From NCBI GenBank assembly GCA_963709765.1, contig CAVPXL010000002.1:186001-250000 (forward strand): a DNA stretch of 64,000 nt. The letters are read 5' to 3'. The notes beneath the pieces are model-generated. The model worked only from the letters and a program-made list of their open reading frames with translations. It was not told the origin of the DNA and searched no databases. Shown in pieces: positions 46,225-55,975 of the stretch. Source of the stretch: Roseitranquillus sp963709765 (lineage in GTDB: Bacteria > Pseudomonadota > Alphaproteobacteria > Rhodobacterales > Rhodobacteraceae). A program made the position numbers and the translations under genes. How positions within the stretch are numbered: position 1 is the first letter of the stretch; each line of letters opens with the position of its first letter.

Positions 46225-47730
46225 ATGGAATGGCAACAGGGGGCGGACCGGGACGTGACGATCCAGACGCAGTTCTTGCACCATGACGGCGCCTCCGATC
46301 CGGCAGCAGTACTCGGAGAGGCGGCCCAGACGTTGGCCTCGCGCTTTCGCCGGCCCTCGCTTGCGCCGATCTGGATCACCTGCATCGCGGCGTCGTTCGA
46401 TCTGCTGGCATTTTCGCTGGCCGCGTGGTTCGCACTCTTCGCCGCAGCCTATCCCGGCGCGTTCGCGCCCCTGACCGCGGCTTTCGCAGCGCTCGCCACC
46501 GGCACCGGGACGACCGCGCTCCTCGCCCTCGCACGGCGCTATTCCCGGCGTCACCTGCGCGACGCGCGACGGGCCACGGCCCTTGCTGCGCTCGCGGCGC
46601 TCCTGCCCTGCACGCTCCTGTGGATCTGGGCGCCGGCGGGCGCGGACCAGGATCTCGGCGCGGCGATGGCCGTGAGCTTCGCGCTCGCCATCATCCCCTC
46701 GCGCCTGACCGGAGCCGCTGCGATGCGCTGGCTCGAGGCCAACGGCCTGACCGCGCGGCGCGCCGTTGTCGCCGGCGGTGGCGACCATGCCGCGCGCCTG
46801 ATCCGTGAGCTCAGCACACACGCCCGGACCGACATCGAGATCTGCGCCCTCTTCGACGACCGCGAGGATGACCGCTCGCCCCTTCAGGTGCTGGGCGTGC
46901 CCAAGGTGGGCGGCTTCGAAGAACTGGTGGGTTTCGTGCGTGAGGCCGAAATCGACATGCTCATCATCGCCTTGCCGCTCGACGCCGAGGCGCGGATCCG
47001 CTGGCTTCTCGACCGTTTCCGCGTCCTTCCCGTCGAGGTGCGCCTCTCGGCCTTCAGCGAGGGATACAGGTTTGCCGGACGCGAGGACGGGCTGATTTCG
47101 GCCATGTCGCGCAGTTTCTCGCCCGAACGGCGGCTGACCAAACGTATCTTCGATCTGGCCTTCGCCTCGGCTGCGCTCGTGGCACTTTCGCCTGTTCTGG
47201 CCGCCGCCGCGCTCGCGGTGCGCCTCGACAGCCCCGGACCGGTCCTCTTTCGCCAGAAACGGCATGGCTACAACAACCGCATCATCGAAGTTCTCAAGTT
47301 CCGCTCCATGCGCTCAGACGCCTGTGACCCCGACGCCCGCCGCGTGGTCACGCGCGAAGACGACCGGGTGACGCGGGTCGGCCGGTTCCTGCGACGCAGC
47401 TCCATCGACGAGCTGCCGCAGCTCTGGAACGTCCTGCGCGGAGAGCTTTCGCTGGTTGGCCCCCGCCCCCACGCGGTCACGGCACTCACTTCCGACCAGC
47501 GCCGCTTCAGCCAGATCGTGGAAGGGTACTCGGCCCGCCACCGCCTGCCGCCGGGCATCACCGGATGGGCCCAGATCAATGGCTGGCGCGGCGAGATCGA
47601 CGATCCCGAAAAGCTGCGAGCGCGCTTCAACCACGACCTGTACTACATTGAAAACTGGTCTGTTCTTCTTGACTTCAAGATCCTGTTGCGCACGCCGCTC
47701 AGCCTGCTCGACACCCGAGGCGCCTACTGA
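46225..47730 (+). CDS. Polyprenyl-phosphate sugar-phosphate transferase (exopolysaccharide initiation, WcaJ/ExoY-like)
   Basis: The 501-residue protein has four N-terminal hydrophobic helices, a central CoA-binding-like domain (RRAVVAGGGDHAARLIRE), a further helix, and the C-terminal bacterial sugar-transferase domain: KRIFDLAFASAALVAL, DSPGPVLFRQKRHGYNN, KFRSM, RVGRFLRRSSIDELPQLWNV, LSLVGPRPHAV, PGITGWAQINGWRG. It transfers a sugar-1-phosphate to undecaprenyl phosphate at the inner membrane. No other exopolysaccharide genes are nearby. ATG 46225 has no clear ribosome site; GTG 46255 is an alternative start. Confidence 0.87.
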   Translation: MEWQQGADRDVTIQTQFLHHDGASDPAAVLGEAAQTLASRFRRPSLAPIWITCIAASFDLLAFSLAAWFALFAAAYPGAFAPLTAAFAALATGTGTTALLALARRYSRRHLRDARRATALAALAALLPCTLLWIWAPAGADQDLGAAMAVSFALAIIPSRLTGAAAMRWLEANGLTARRAVVAGGGDHAARLIRELSTHARTDIEICALFDDREDDRSPLQVLGVPKVGGFEELVGFVREAEIDMLIIALPLDAEARIRWLLDRFRVLPVEVRLSAFSEGYRFAGREDGLISAMSRSFSPERRLTKRIFDLAFASAALVALSPVLAAAALAVRLDSPGPVLFRQKRHGYNNRIIEVLKFRSMRSDACDPDARRVVTREDDRVTRVGRFLRRSSIDELPQLWNVLRGELSLVGPRPHAVTALTSDQRRFSQIVEGYSARHRLPPGITGWAQINGWRGEIDDPEKLRARFNHDLYYIENWSVLLDFKILLRTPLSLLDTRGAY

Positions 47731-48157
47731 TAGCGGCCGGCGGCGCGTCCGCGCCAAAGATGATCGCCAGCGTCGAAATTTCGCGCGGTCCCGGCAACGC
47801 GCGCACGCCGGCTGATGCTTCAATTGGCGAAACTTTCCGATCTAGGTCCGTGACGGGTCATCAAACCGGCAGGTGAAATTGGTCTCATTATTCAAGGTAG
47901 GGAGAATACCGGTCACCCGCTTTCGGTTCATCGCTGCCGGAATTCACGCCTGCGGATGACCGGATTTCGCCGGTTTCTCAGGCCCGCCTTCGGAAACTCC
48001 ATGGAAACAGAGCCCGGTCGCCCGCGACGCACCCTGTGCGTCGCTTCCGCTCGCCATTCAAGGTTGCAACAACTCAGTTTTGCAACTTAAGAGTGATAAG
48101 CGCTCTCGCTGTCCGCGCTCACGAAATCGAAACGCTCACGAAAAGAGGAGATACGTC
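47731..48157. other. Intergenic stretch, regulatory region for the sensor-chemoreceptor pair
   Basis: These 427 bases hold no credible gene. Base composition is lower in GC around 47820-47930 and 48060-48150, consistent with promoter DNA. AGAGGAG at 48144-48150 sets the GTG start of the next gene. Confidence 0.4.
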
Positions 48158-48727
48158 GTGCGTCATCTTGTTCTTCTGCCCCTTGCCGCTCTCATCGGAC
48201 TTCCTGCCACGGCACAGGACATGGAACCGGCCATGAAATCCTATTATGAAAGCAATGTGGCATCCTGGGCCGATGATCCGGTGCTCCTTGATGCGTTGCG
48301 CCAGTCGAACGAAGCGACCGCTGGTCGGTCCGAGGCCGAAATCGAGGAACTCGACCAGAAATGGAGAGGTGAAGTCGGTTCGGGATCGACGCCGACCATC
48401 GACCCCGTGCTACAGAACAGCGCATCGGAATTCCTTCGCGGGAAGGTCGAGGAATCGGAGGGCGACATTACCGAGATCCTGCTGATCGACGCCAATGGCT
48501 TCAACGCCGGCATCAGCCACGTCACCACGGATTTCTACCAGGCCGACGAAGAACAATTCACCGAAGTCTTCGACCAGGATCCTGGATTTGTCCGGGTCGG
48601 GGAAGTGGAATTCGACGAGAGTTCCCAGACATACCAAGTCAGAATCAGCTTCCCTGTTGCCGAGCCGGGCACCGACGACGTGCTGGGCACGATGACCGTC
48701 GCCGTGGATCCCGAAGCCGCGGAATAA
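48158..48727 (+). CDS. Secreted PDC/Cache-like sensor-domain protein
   Basis: A GTG start at 48158 follows AGAGGAG by seven bases. The 189-residue protein has a signal peptide (RHLVLLPLAALIGLPATAQ) and no membrane anchor. The core ITEILLIDANGFNAGISHVT, TDFYQADEEQFTEVF and YQVRISFPVAEPGTDDVLGTMTVAVD matches periplasmic PDC (Cache-type) sensor domains normally found inside chemoreceptors and kinases. It is followed, across a hairpin, by a chemoreceptor gene, so it may be a soluble ligand-binding partner. The ligand is unknown. Confidence 0.75.
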   Translation: MRHLVLLPLAALIGLPATAQDMEPAMKSYYESNVASWADDPVLLDALRQSNEATAGRSEAEIEELDQKWRGEVGSGSTPTIDPVLQNSASEFLRGKVEESEGDITEILLIDANGFNAGISHVTTDFYQADEEQFTEVFDQDPGFVRVGEVEFDESSQTYQVRISFPVAEPGTDDVLGTMTVAVDPEAAE

Positions 48728-48732
48728 ACAGA

Positions 48733-48760
48733 GGCGGGGTCTGGCAATCCTGACCCCGCC
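48733..48760 (+). terminator. Hairpin between the sensor-domain gene and the chemoreceptor gene
   Basis: GGCGGGGTC (48733-48741) pairs perfectly with GACCCCGCC (48752-48760) around a ten-base loop. No T-run follows, so it is a weak or partial terminator, or an mRNA-stability element, six bases after the sensor gene stop. Confidence 0.5.
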
Positions 48761-48883
48761 GCCACATTCCATGGAGGGGCAAGCGTGGCTCTTTACGTGG
48801 AATTCAGACATTTCGAGGTAATGGCTACACGTTTCCTGCGGCGAGACCGACAATGGTCGACTGCCGCCTTAGATGAGGTCGCC

Positions 48884-51430
48884 ATGCCATCGTTTCTCAC
48901 CCGGTACAATTTCGTCTCTCGTTCGGTATTCGTACGCTCTGCCCTCCTGATGGCCCTGAGCACCGCCGCAGTCGCCGCCACACTTGTCGTACTGTCCATG
49001 AATTCGGCGCTGGAGATCGCTGACAAAAGCGTTCGGACACAGGCGATCGACTCGACCAGCTTCATTGCCGAACAGGCCGGTGGAGCGCTGCGATACGGCA
49101 AGCCGGAACAACTGGACACACTCTTCGACAAGGCGCTGCGCAACGCCAACGGCGCCGCAATGAGCGCCATCGCGATCGACAGCGAAGGCAATGTCGTCGC
49201 GACGGCCGGCGAAGCGAATTCCACCGAACTTCTCGCCATTGCCAAGGAAGCACTTGCGGGTGACGGAGACGCTTACGGCGAAACGGGCATCGTCGTCGCC
49301 CATCCGGTCGCATTCGGCAATGAACAGGCAATCGTCGGCGCTGTCGCCATGAAATGGACATCGGAGTTTCTGCAGACGCAGATCATGGCGGACCAGATGC
49401 GCGCCGTCGCGCTGGCGACCGGCATCTTTCTGGCCGCGCTGACACTTTCGATGCTGGTGCTCCGTGCGACCGTCACACGTCCGCTCCTTTCGGTCGGCAA
49501 GGCCATGTCAGAGGTTTCGGCGGGCGAATACGACATCGAGATACCGGCGACCGCGCGACGCGACGAAATCGGGAGCATTGCCAATACGCTGGAACAGTTC
49601 CGCGCCTCGCTCGCCCAGGCCGAGGCTGCGACGCGAGAAGGCGTGTTCAAGGGCGCTGGCTTCGAAAATTCCTCGGCCGCGCTGCTGATGGCCGATACGG
49701 CTTTCAAGATCGTCTATACCAATGCCGAATTCAGGAACCTCTTTGACAAGAACGAAGCCATCCTGAGCGACGCGCGCAAGGGTGCGGCCTCCATTATCGG
49801 CAGCGACTTCGATGTCTTCGAGGCGCTTTCAGCCGACGACCGCGCCAAGATCGAGAGCGGCGAGATCCTGCCCTATCACGTCGAGGTGCAGCGCACAGAC
49901 ACCTATCTTTCCGTGGACGTGAACGCGGTGCACAGCGACGGCGCTCTGATCGGCTACGTCATCGAATGGAAAGACATCACCAGCGAGCATGGCAACGCCG
50001 CGATCCTCCTGGCGCTCGAGACGAGCCAGGCCAAGGCCGAGTTCGACATCTCCGGCCGGCTCAGATCCGCCAACGCGATCTTCGCGGGAGCCTTCGGCAA
50101 GGACGCCGCTGATCTGATCGGTCGCGATTTCGATGGGGTTCTGGAGATCGAAGATGCCAACGAGACGTCGCACGAGCTTTTCCGGTCGGGCCGATCGGCC
50201 AGCGGCAGGTTCAATACTGTAGGCGGCCTGCGGGAGGGCGGCCTGATCGAGGGGAGCCTGACGCCGGTGCTGAACTCGACCGGGCAGCCGGTGCGCTATG
50301 TCCTGATCGGTGCCGACACGACCGAAGCGAACGGCATGATCAAGGCTGCCGAGCGGCAGCAGCGCGAGATGCAGATCGCTCAGAACCAGGTTGTTGAAAG
50401 TCTGCGTCAGGGTCTCTCGCGCCTGTCGAAGGGCGACCTGAAAAGCCGCATCGACGAGCCGTTCGGGCAGGAATACGAGCAGCTTCGCAGCGACTTCAAC
50501 CTCGCCGTCGGCGGCCTGAACACCGCGCTCAAGGAGGTGCTCGACAACGCCATCGCCATCAGCGCCGAGGCCGGCAGCATCTCGGGCGCCGCGACGGAAA
50601 TGTCGCAGAGGACCGAGACCCAGGCTGCGACGCTCGAGGAAACCGTAGCTGCTCTCAGCCAGATCAACGACAGCCTCAAGGCGGCCACCGATGGCGCCCG
50701 CCAGGCCGATGGAATTGTAAACGACGCACAAGCTCAGGCGAAGGCGTCGGGCACCGTGGTGCAGGACGCCGTGTCGGCGATGGACGAGATCGCCACGTCG
50801 TCGGACGAAATCTCCAAGATCATCTCGGTGATCGATGACATCGCGTTCCAGACCAACCTGCTGGCCCTGAACGCAGGCGTCGAGGCGGCGCGGGCAGGGG
50901 ATGCGGGGCGCGGTTTCGCGGTCGTGGCCTCCGAGGTGCGGGCGCTGGCGCAGCGCTCGTCGGATGCGGCACGCGAGATCAACGCGCTCATCGCGACAAG
51001 CAGCAGCCACGTGAAGAAAGGCGTGAATTTGGTTGGCGAAGCTGGCGAAGTTCTCAAGCGGATCGTGAACTCGGTGGGCGACATCGCGCAACACGTGTCG
51101 GGCATCGCGACCTCGGCCGAATTCCAGGCCACCAGCGTCGACGAGATCAACAGCGCGATGCAGCAGCTCGATCGGGTCACGCAGGAGAGCGCCGCGATGT
51201 TCGAAGAGACCACTGCCGCGAGCCGGGCTCTCAACGATCGGGCCGAAGCGTTAAACAGGACGATGGAGCGCTTCGAAATCGCATCCGCTCCGGCCAGCGC
51301 GGAAGTCGAGCGCAAGATCGTGGCCGCGAAGGCGCCCGCACCGACCGCAAGACCGGCAGCTCCGATCGCCGCGCCAGTCGACGGCGCGAATGCCCTCAAG
51401 GTGGCGAGCGAAGGCTGGGAGGAGTTCTAG
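48884..51430 (+). CDS. Methyl-accepting chemotaxis protein with PAS domains and CheR-docking-like C-terminus
   Basis: I start at ATG 48884 (GAGG five bases upstream); the ATG at 48821 has GAGG too close. The 848-residue protein has TM1 about 18-38, a periplasmic domain, TM2 about 173-193, HAMP about 195-246, one or two PAS-like domains (VYTNAEFRNLFDKN; SGRLRSANAIFAGAFG), a second HAMP-like region and the signalling hairpin (DDIAFQTNLLALNAGVEAAR, GFAVVASEVRALAQRS). It ends EGWEEF, matching the aromatic-x-x-aromatic pattern of the CheR/CheB-binding pentapeptide, on an Ala/Pro-rich tether. It signals to CheA in the inner membrane. Confidence 0.92.
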   Translation: MPSFLTRYNFVSRSVFVRSALLMALSTAAVAATLVVLSMNSALEIADKSVRTQAIDSTSFIAEQAGGALRYGKPEQLDTLFDKALRNANGAAMSAIAIDSEGNVVATAGEANSTELLAIAKEALAGDGDAYGETGIVVAHPVAFGNEQAIVGAVAMKWTSEFLQTQIMADQMRAVALATGIFLAALTLSMLVLRATVTRPLLSVGKAMSEVSAGEYDIEIPATARRDEIGSIANTLEQFRASLAQAEAATREGVFKGAGFENSSAALLMADTAFKIVYTNAEFRNLFDKNEAILSDARKGAASIIGSDFDVFEALSADDRAKIESGEILPYHVEVQRTDTYLSVDVNAVHSDGALIGYVIEWKDITSEHGNAAILLALETSQAKAEFDISGRLRSANAIFAGAFGKDAADLIGRDFDGVLEIEDANETSHELFRSGRSASGRFNTVGGLREGGLIEGSLTPVLNSTGQPVRYVLIGADTTEANGMIKAAERQQREMQIAQNQVVESLRQGLSRLSKGDLKSRIDEPFGQEYEQLRSDFNLAVGGLNTALKEVLDNAIAISAEAGSISGAATEMSQRTETQAATLEETVAALSQINDSLKAATDGARQADGIVNDAQAQAKASGTVVQDAVSAMDEIATSSDEISKIISVIDDIAFQTNLLALNAGVEAARAGDAGRGFAVVASEVRALAQRSSDAAREINALIATSSSHVKKGVNLVGEAGEVLKRIVNSVGDIAQHVSGIATSAEFQATSVDEINSAMQQLDRVTQESAAMFEETTAASRALNDRAEALNRTMERFEIASAPASAEVERKIVAAKAPAPTARPAAPIAAPVDGANALKVASEGWEEF

Positions 51431-51478
51431 GGAACTTCCGGTTTCGCCAGCGGTGCCAGACGGGACCGGTTAATCCGG

Positions 51479-51505
51479 GGGCGAGAGAGGCAACTCATCT
51501 CGCCC
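51479..51505 (+). terminator. Likely terminator after the chemoreceptor gene
   Basis: GGGCGAGA (51479-51486) pairs perfectly with TCTCGCCC (51498-51505) around an 11-base loop and is followed by TTGCCCTTTT. It lies 49 bases after the stop codon. This is the best Rho-independent terminator candidate seen in the window. Confidence 0.6.
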
Positions 51506-52015
51506 TTGCCCTTTTCCCAACAGCGGCGTTCGTTGCTCGATACGTAGAGGAGAGAGGAACGTCCCGGAAGACGGAACGGACCAGAACCGCCGGCATTTTC
51601 AGTACGTCCTGAGAACACACTCCCATCAAGCATCCTGATAGGCTGCCGGCTCGGCACCCGTGATCTCCGACCTGCTCCCCTCAGGGTCCGAAGCGGCATC
51701 GAGGAACATGAGGGCGCACGACCTGCCTCAGGCCATCGTAAGAAATTCAGGAGCATGGCATCGACACCATCAGCGACGCTCCCACAGCGTCGCATCTCGA
51801 CTGAACTGCCGGCCGCAGATGGCGAGCCTCGGGTCGCTGTCGATGTTGGCTTGGCTGACGATGCCGAGGATAGCCACACTACGAGCCTTGGCCCGGCCCG
51901 TCGCGTAATTAGGATCGGCCCTCTGGGTCGGAACTTCGCAAGAGTGCGGACACACAAAATGGCGTGTTCTTCTGCCCCGGGGCGATGCGCAGGCGCGCTT
52001 TCCGGCGCGCCGAAC
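51506..52015. other. Convergent intergenic stretch, no gene recognised
   Basis: This 510-base gap lies between the chemoreceptor and the leftward EmrB-like gene. Open frames here are Ser/Arg-rich shadows without motifs. Nothing else is identified. Confidence 0.35.
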
Positions 52016-53543
52016 TCACTCCATGGGCGCGGCGCCGGTCGGGCTTGCGGTCGGACGGCGCAGCAACAGCGCTAGCGGGATCGCAATCATCGTCACGATC
52101 ATCATCAACTTGAAGTCGTCGATGTAGGAAATCATCAACGCCTGCTGGTTGACGAGGCCGTCAAGCCGGGACAGCAACGTGGGGTCGGCCGTCGCGACCC
52201 CAGGCATCAGCGTGCGCAGGGTAGGATTGAACGGAGTCATCAGTTCGCCAAGCTCGGCATGGTTGATCTGGATGTTCCGCGCCAGCATCAGCGACACGAC
52301 CGAGATCCCGATCGAGGAGCCGATATTGCGCACCAGGCTGAACAGGCTCGTCGCATCGGCCCGGAACTTCTGTGCCAGCGTCGCGAACGCCACCGTCGAC
52401 AGGGGCACGAAGACAAGGCCGAGGCCGAGGCCTTGGATCACGCCGGAAACAATGATCGGCGTGCTGTCCATCTGCGGCGTGAAACCGGTCATGATGTGCA
52501 GCGAGACGGCGGTCAGAAGCAGGCCGGTCACCACCAGGATCCGGGCGTCGACCCGGCGCACCAGCCGGCCCACCACCAGCATCGAGATCATCGTGCCGAC
52601 ACCGCGTGGTGCCATGACCAGCCCGGTCGTGATGGTCGGGTAGCCGTAGATGTTCGACAGCATCGGCGGCAGCAGAGCCAGGCTCGCCAGCAGGACGATG
52701 CCGATGATGAAGATGAACACCAGCCCGGTCAGGAAGTTGCGGTCGGCAAAGATGCGTGGATCGATGAACGGCTCGCGCGCGGTCATGATATGCACGCCGA
52801 AGGTCCAGAACCCGGTGATCGCCAGGAAGCACTCGACCCAGATTTCCGGCGCGGCAAACCACTCCATCTCGGCGCCGCGGTCCAGCATCAGCTGCAGCGC
52901 GCCGATGCCCAATCGCAAGCATCGCGAAGCCGAAGAAGTCGAACTTGCGGAGCCGGGTCACAGCCCGCGGAAGGAACGTGAGGCAGCCCGCCAGCGCCAG
53001 GGCGCCCACCGGCACGTTGATGAAGAACACCCACCGCCAGTCAAAACTCTCGGTCAGCCAGCCGCCCAGGGTCGGGCCGATGATCGGGCCGACCATGATG
53101 CCCGCGCCCCACATCGCCATGGCCTGGCCGTGTCTCTCGCGCGGATTGATGTCGAGAAGGAAGGTCTGACTCAGCGGCACGATCGCTGCGCCGAACACAC
53201 CCTGTAGGATACGGAACGCGACCATCGAGCCGAGACTCCATGACAGGCCGCACGCCATCGAGGCGAACACGAATCCCACCACCGAGACGATGAACACGTT
53301 CCGTCGCCCGAACCGGTCTGCCACCCAGCCGGTCATCGGAGTCATGATCGCCGCCGCGACGATGTACGAGGTCAGAACCCACGTGATGGTATCCCGCGAC
53401 GCGCCGAGGTCTCCCGTCATCGATGGGAGGGCGACATTGGCGATCGTCGTATCTAGCACCTGCATGATCGTCGCCAGCATGACCGAAAGCGTGATCAGCC
53501 CCCGGTGCGGCACGTCTTCGGGATCCACCGGAGCGGCAGTCAT
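52016..53543 (-). pseudogene. emrB: EmrB/QacA (DHA2) multidrug efflux permease, split by a frameshift
   Basis: From ATG 53543 the frame gives a normal DHA2 N-terminal half: QVLDTTIANVALPSMTGDLG, ITWVLTSYIVAAAIMTPMTGW, GPTLGGWLTESFDWRWVFFINVP. It reads FGFAMLAIG and then goes wrong. The C-terminal half continues in another frame from IGALQLMLDRG to the stop at 52016. Removing one base of the CCC run at 52908-52910 fuses both into a 14-helix permease of about 508 residues. It forms a tripartite pump with the EmrA-like protein encoded 20 bases upstream. As given, the gene is broken. Confidence 0.85.
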
Positions 53544-53563
53544 CTGCGCAGTCCTTTCCGGGT

Positions 53564-54691
53564 TCAGTCGGCGGCAGCCGCGAGCGCGGCAAGGCCCGGC
53601 ATCGTGCGGGTAATGCCGGTGTCGACGCTGACCAAGGCGCTCGCGCCGGACACCAGATCGACGCCCTCTGGCAACGGTCCATCAAGGCGCAGGCGTACCG
53701 GCACCCGCTGCGTGACCTTGACCCAGTTGCCGGTGGCATTCTGCGCCGGCAGCAACGAAAACTCCGCGCCGGTCCCGGCGCCGATCGCAGCGACAGTCGC
53801 CGGAAATCTGCGCCCGGGATGGATGTCGAACTCGACCTCGGCCGGCTGGTCGACCGCGAGGTGGGTCAGCTGTGTTTCCTTGAAGTTGGCATCGATCCAG
53901 GCATCCCCGGCCTCGACCAGCGAGAATAGCGCCTCGCCGGCGCGGACGAACTGTCCTTCGCGGAACGACGACGCCTGGTAGATCACGCCGTCGGCGGGAG
54001 CCTTCACCGTGGCGAGGTCGAGATTGTAGGCGGCGCGGTCGCGGGTCGCCATGGCCGCCCGTACCGACGGGTGCGCGTCCGTCGGCGCGGCAGGATTGCC
54101 GCCGAGAGCGGCCCGCGTGTTGGCCGTGGCCCGTTCGAGCGCGATCAGCTGCTCCTCGCTCTTGCGAAGGTCATGCGCGGCACTGTCAAGAGTCGCGGTC
54201 GTCGTGACCCCGCGATCGGCGAGGGCGCGTTGCCGCTCGAGCTCCTTGGTGAGGTAGTCCACCTCGTCGCGGGCCACCTCTTCCTGCGCGAGGCTCTGTT
54301 GGAAGGCAGCTTTCATCTGCTCGACCTGCAGCCGGGCGCCGCTGATCGCCGCGTCTGCTTCCGAGACGGCGAGACGCAAGGGCTCGGGGTCGATCCGGAA
54401 CAGGACGTCCCCCGCATGGACGGCCTCATTGTCGGCGATATCGACCTCGGTCACTCGTCCCGAGAGATCACTCGCGATCACAACACGAGCCTGGTGCAGG
54501 TAGGCGTTGTCGGTCTCCTGGTACCGCCCACCAGACAGCCACATCCAGCCGCCTCCGATGGCCAGCGCCAGCGGCACGATCAGCATCAGCGCGATGCGCC
54601 CCATTCGCCGTCCGCGGGCCGGTGGCGCGGCGGCCGCAATCTCGCCCTGGTGGTCGTCGGTAACCGGTTTGATCTTTGTCACAGCACTCAT
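53564..54691 (-). CDS. emrA: EmrA/HlyD-type periplasmic adaptor of multidrug efflux pump
   Basis: The 375-residue protein has one N-terminal membrane anchor (about 30-52, RIALMLIVPLALAIGGGWMWL), a biotinyl-lipoyl-like segment (RVTEVDIADNEAVHAGDVLFRIDP), a long alpha-helical coiled-coil region (about 110-230) and a beta-barrel with GAGTGAEFSLLPAQNATGNWVKV, a hallmark of EmrA. It bridges the DHA2 permease and an outer-membrane channel. It overlaps the MarR gene by four bases. Confidence 0.9.
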   Translation of the reverse strand: MSAVTKIKPVTDDHQGEIAAAAPPARGRRMGRIALMLIVPLALAIGGGWMWLSGGRYQETDNAYLHQARVVIASDLSGRVTEVDIADNEAVHAGDVLFRIDPEPLRLAVSEADAAISGARLQVEQMKAAFQQSLAQEEVARDEVDYLTKELERQRALADRGVTTTATLDSAAHDLRKSEEQLIALERATANTRAALGGNPAAPTDAHPSVRAAMATRDRAAYNLDLATVKAPADGVIYQASSFREGQFVRAGEALFSLVEAGDAWIDANFKETQLTHLAVDQPAEVEFDIHPGRRFPATVAAIGAGTGAEFSLLPAQNATGNWVKVTQRVPVRLRLDGPLPEGVDLVSGASALVSVDTGITRTMPGLAALAAAAD

Positions 54692-55158
54692 TCCAAATCC
54701 TCGTGCGCCGGCTGACCGCCGGATGGGTCATCACATTTCGACAGGTTGGCGACGATCATCCGCAGCGACGAGATCATCTGGCCCCGGGCGTCGTCGCCAA
54801 GACCGATCGTCGCCTCGGCGTAGACCCCACCTGCGATCTCGCGGATCAACTCACGCGCGCTCAGGGCCTTGCCGGTTGGCGCGACGATGTGCACGCGCCG
54901 GTCGTTTGGGTCCTTGTGCCGCTCCACCCAGCCGGCGGCAGCCATGCGGTCGACCAGCCGGGAAATGCTGATCGGCTCGACTTCGAGAAGCTCGGCCAGC
55001 CGCGCCTGCGTCGACGGTCCATCGCGCAGAAGACGGATCAGCAGCCGCCATTGCGCCGAAGACAGGCCCATGTCCCTTCCGCGCAACTCGAACCGCTTGC
55101 GCAGCAGACGCGCGGCATCATGCAGGAGCGGCCCGAATGTTTCGATTTCCGATTTCAT
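54688..55158 (-). CDS. MarR-family transcriptional regulator of the efflux operon
   Basis: The 156-residue protein has the MarR winged helix (LSSAQWRLLIRLLRDGPSTQ, LAELLEVEPISISRLVDRMA, wing DPNDRRVHIV). It is first in a three-gene leftward operon with EmrA and EmrB. A perfect 14-base palindrome lies 14 bases upstream of its start, so autorepression relieved by a small-molecule ligand is inferred. Confidence 0.9.
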   Translation of the reverse strand: MKSEIETFGPLLHDAARLLRKRFELRGRDMGLSSAQWRLLIRLLRDGPSTQARLAELLEVEPISISRLVDRMAAAGWVERHKDPNDRRVHIVAPTGKALSARELIREIAGGVYAEATIGLGDDARGQMISSLRMIVANLSKCDDPSGGQPAHEDLE

Positions 55159-55172
55159 GAGCAGCTTATATT

Positions 55173-55186
55173 GTAAGCATGCTTAC
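55173..55186. promoter_or_regulatory. MarR operator candidate, GTAAGCATGCTTAC
   Basis: This perfect 14-base palindrome lies in AT-richer DNA (TTATATTGTAAGC context) just upstream of the MarR start at 55158. Size and AT-rich arms fit MarR-family sites that overlap their own promoter. Confidence 0.6.
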
Positions 55187-55975
55187 GGTGTCAACGCCAC
55201 ACAATCGCCATGACTGATCTCTGTCCGGACACGCCAACCGGTCGAACCCGCTATTCAACCATGCCTCGATCAAAACCGGCCGTGGTTCTGGCGCAGGCGA
55301 CGCAGCAAACTTCTTCCCATGACGTCATGCCACTCGAACGATCCCGGCGGTTCCGGTGCCCGAGAAGAGGTTCGTCAGGCGATGCGGATGTCGGATTCGA
55401 GGGTCTGGCGGTAAGGGCGCATACGATGATGCAATAGCCGAAGGCAATGAGAAAACTGTCTTCGCCCGATCCGGCTCCGGCGCATTGTCCCGTCCGCCTT
55501 CCAGAAGGCCGGCCTGGGCCGGGAAGCGCGCAGCGTCGCGTTGCGGGCTGTAAGGACGGCAGCCCCTCGATGAGCGACAGTTCGGATCGGGATGACCGGG
55601 GCCTCCTGCCAGCCGATGATAGGGGTGTGGCAGCGGCGAAGTGCGGGGCGTCCGGGACACAGGCCAATTGCCGTCCAGCGAAGTGCCGAGCGGACATCGG
55701 CGCCAACTGTCGTCAAGGTGTCGATCGCTTCCTTTCGCGAGGATCTGATCGAACGAGGCGGGCAGCAGCGGACTGTCGCCGTCGCGGCTGGGGCTGAAAC
55801 GAGGGTACGGATGTTCGAAGTGGCCGTGTGTCCATCGGGCTCGGCGTGATCGATGCGCGCGAAGGCGTCGACCATCGTATGGCGGTTCCAGGTTCGCCAC
55901 TTGATGGCATTGACCGCCTCCGCACCGTCGTCGCCAATGAGGCTGGTCGTCACGTCCAGCTTCGAGAGCAAAATC
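55187..55975. other. Intergenic/decayed stretch, no gene recognised
   Basis: This 789-base region lies between the MarR operator and the mobile-element remnants. Long open frames exist on both strands, but none shows a family motif or ribosome site. Given the neighbouring IS debris it may be degraded accessory DNA. Confidence 0.4.

Noticed and set aside
46213..47265. 350-codon minus-strand open frame
   Set aside because: It is exactly antisense to the polyprenyl sugar-phosphate transferase and has Glu/Arg/Gly-rich shadow composition without motifs.
49829..51094. 421-codon minus-strand open frame
   Set aside because: It lies antisense within the chemoreceptor gene, and its translation shows no recognisable family.
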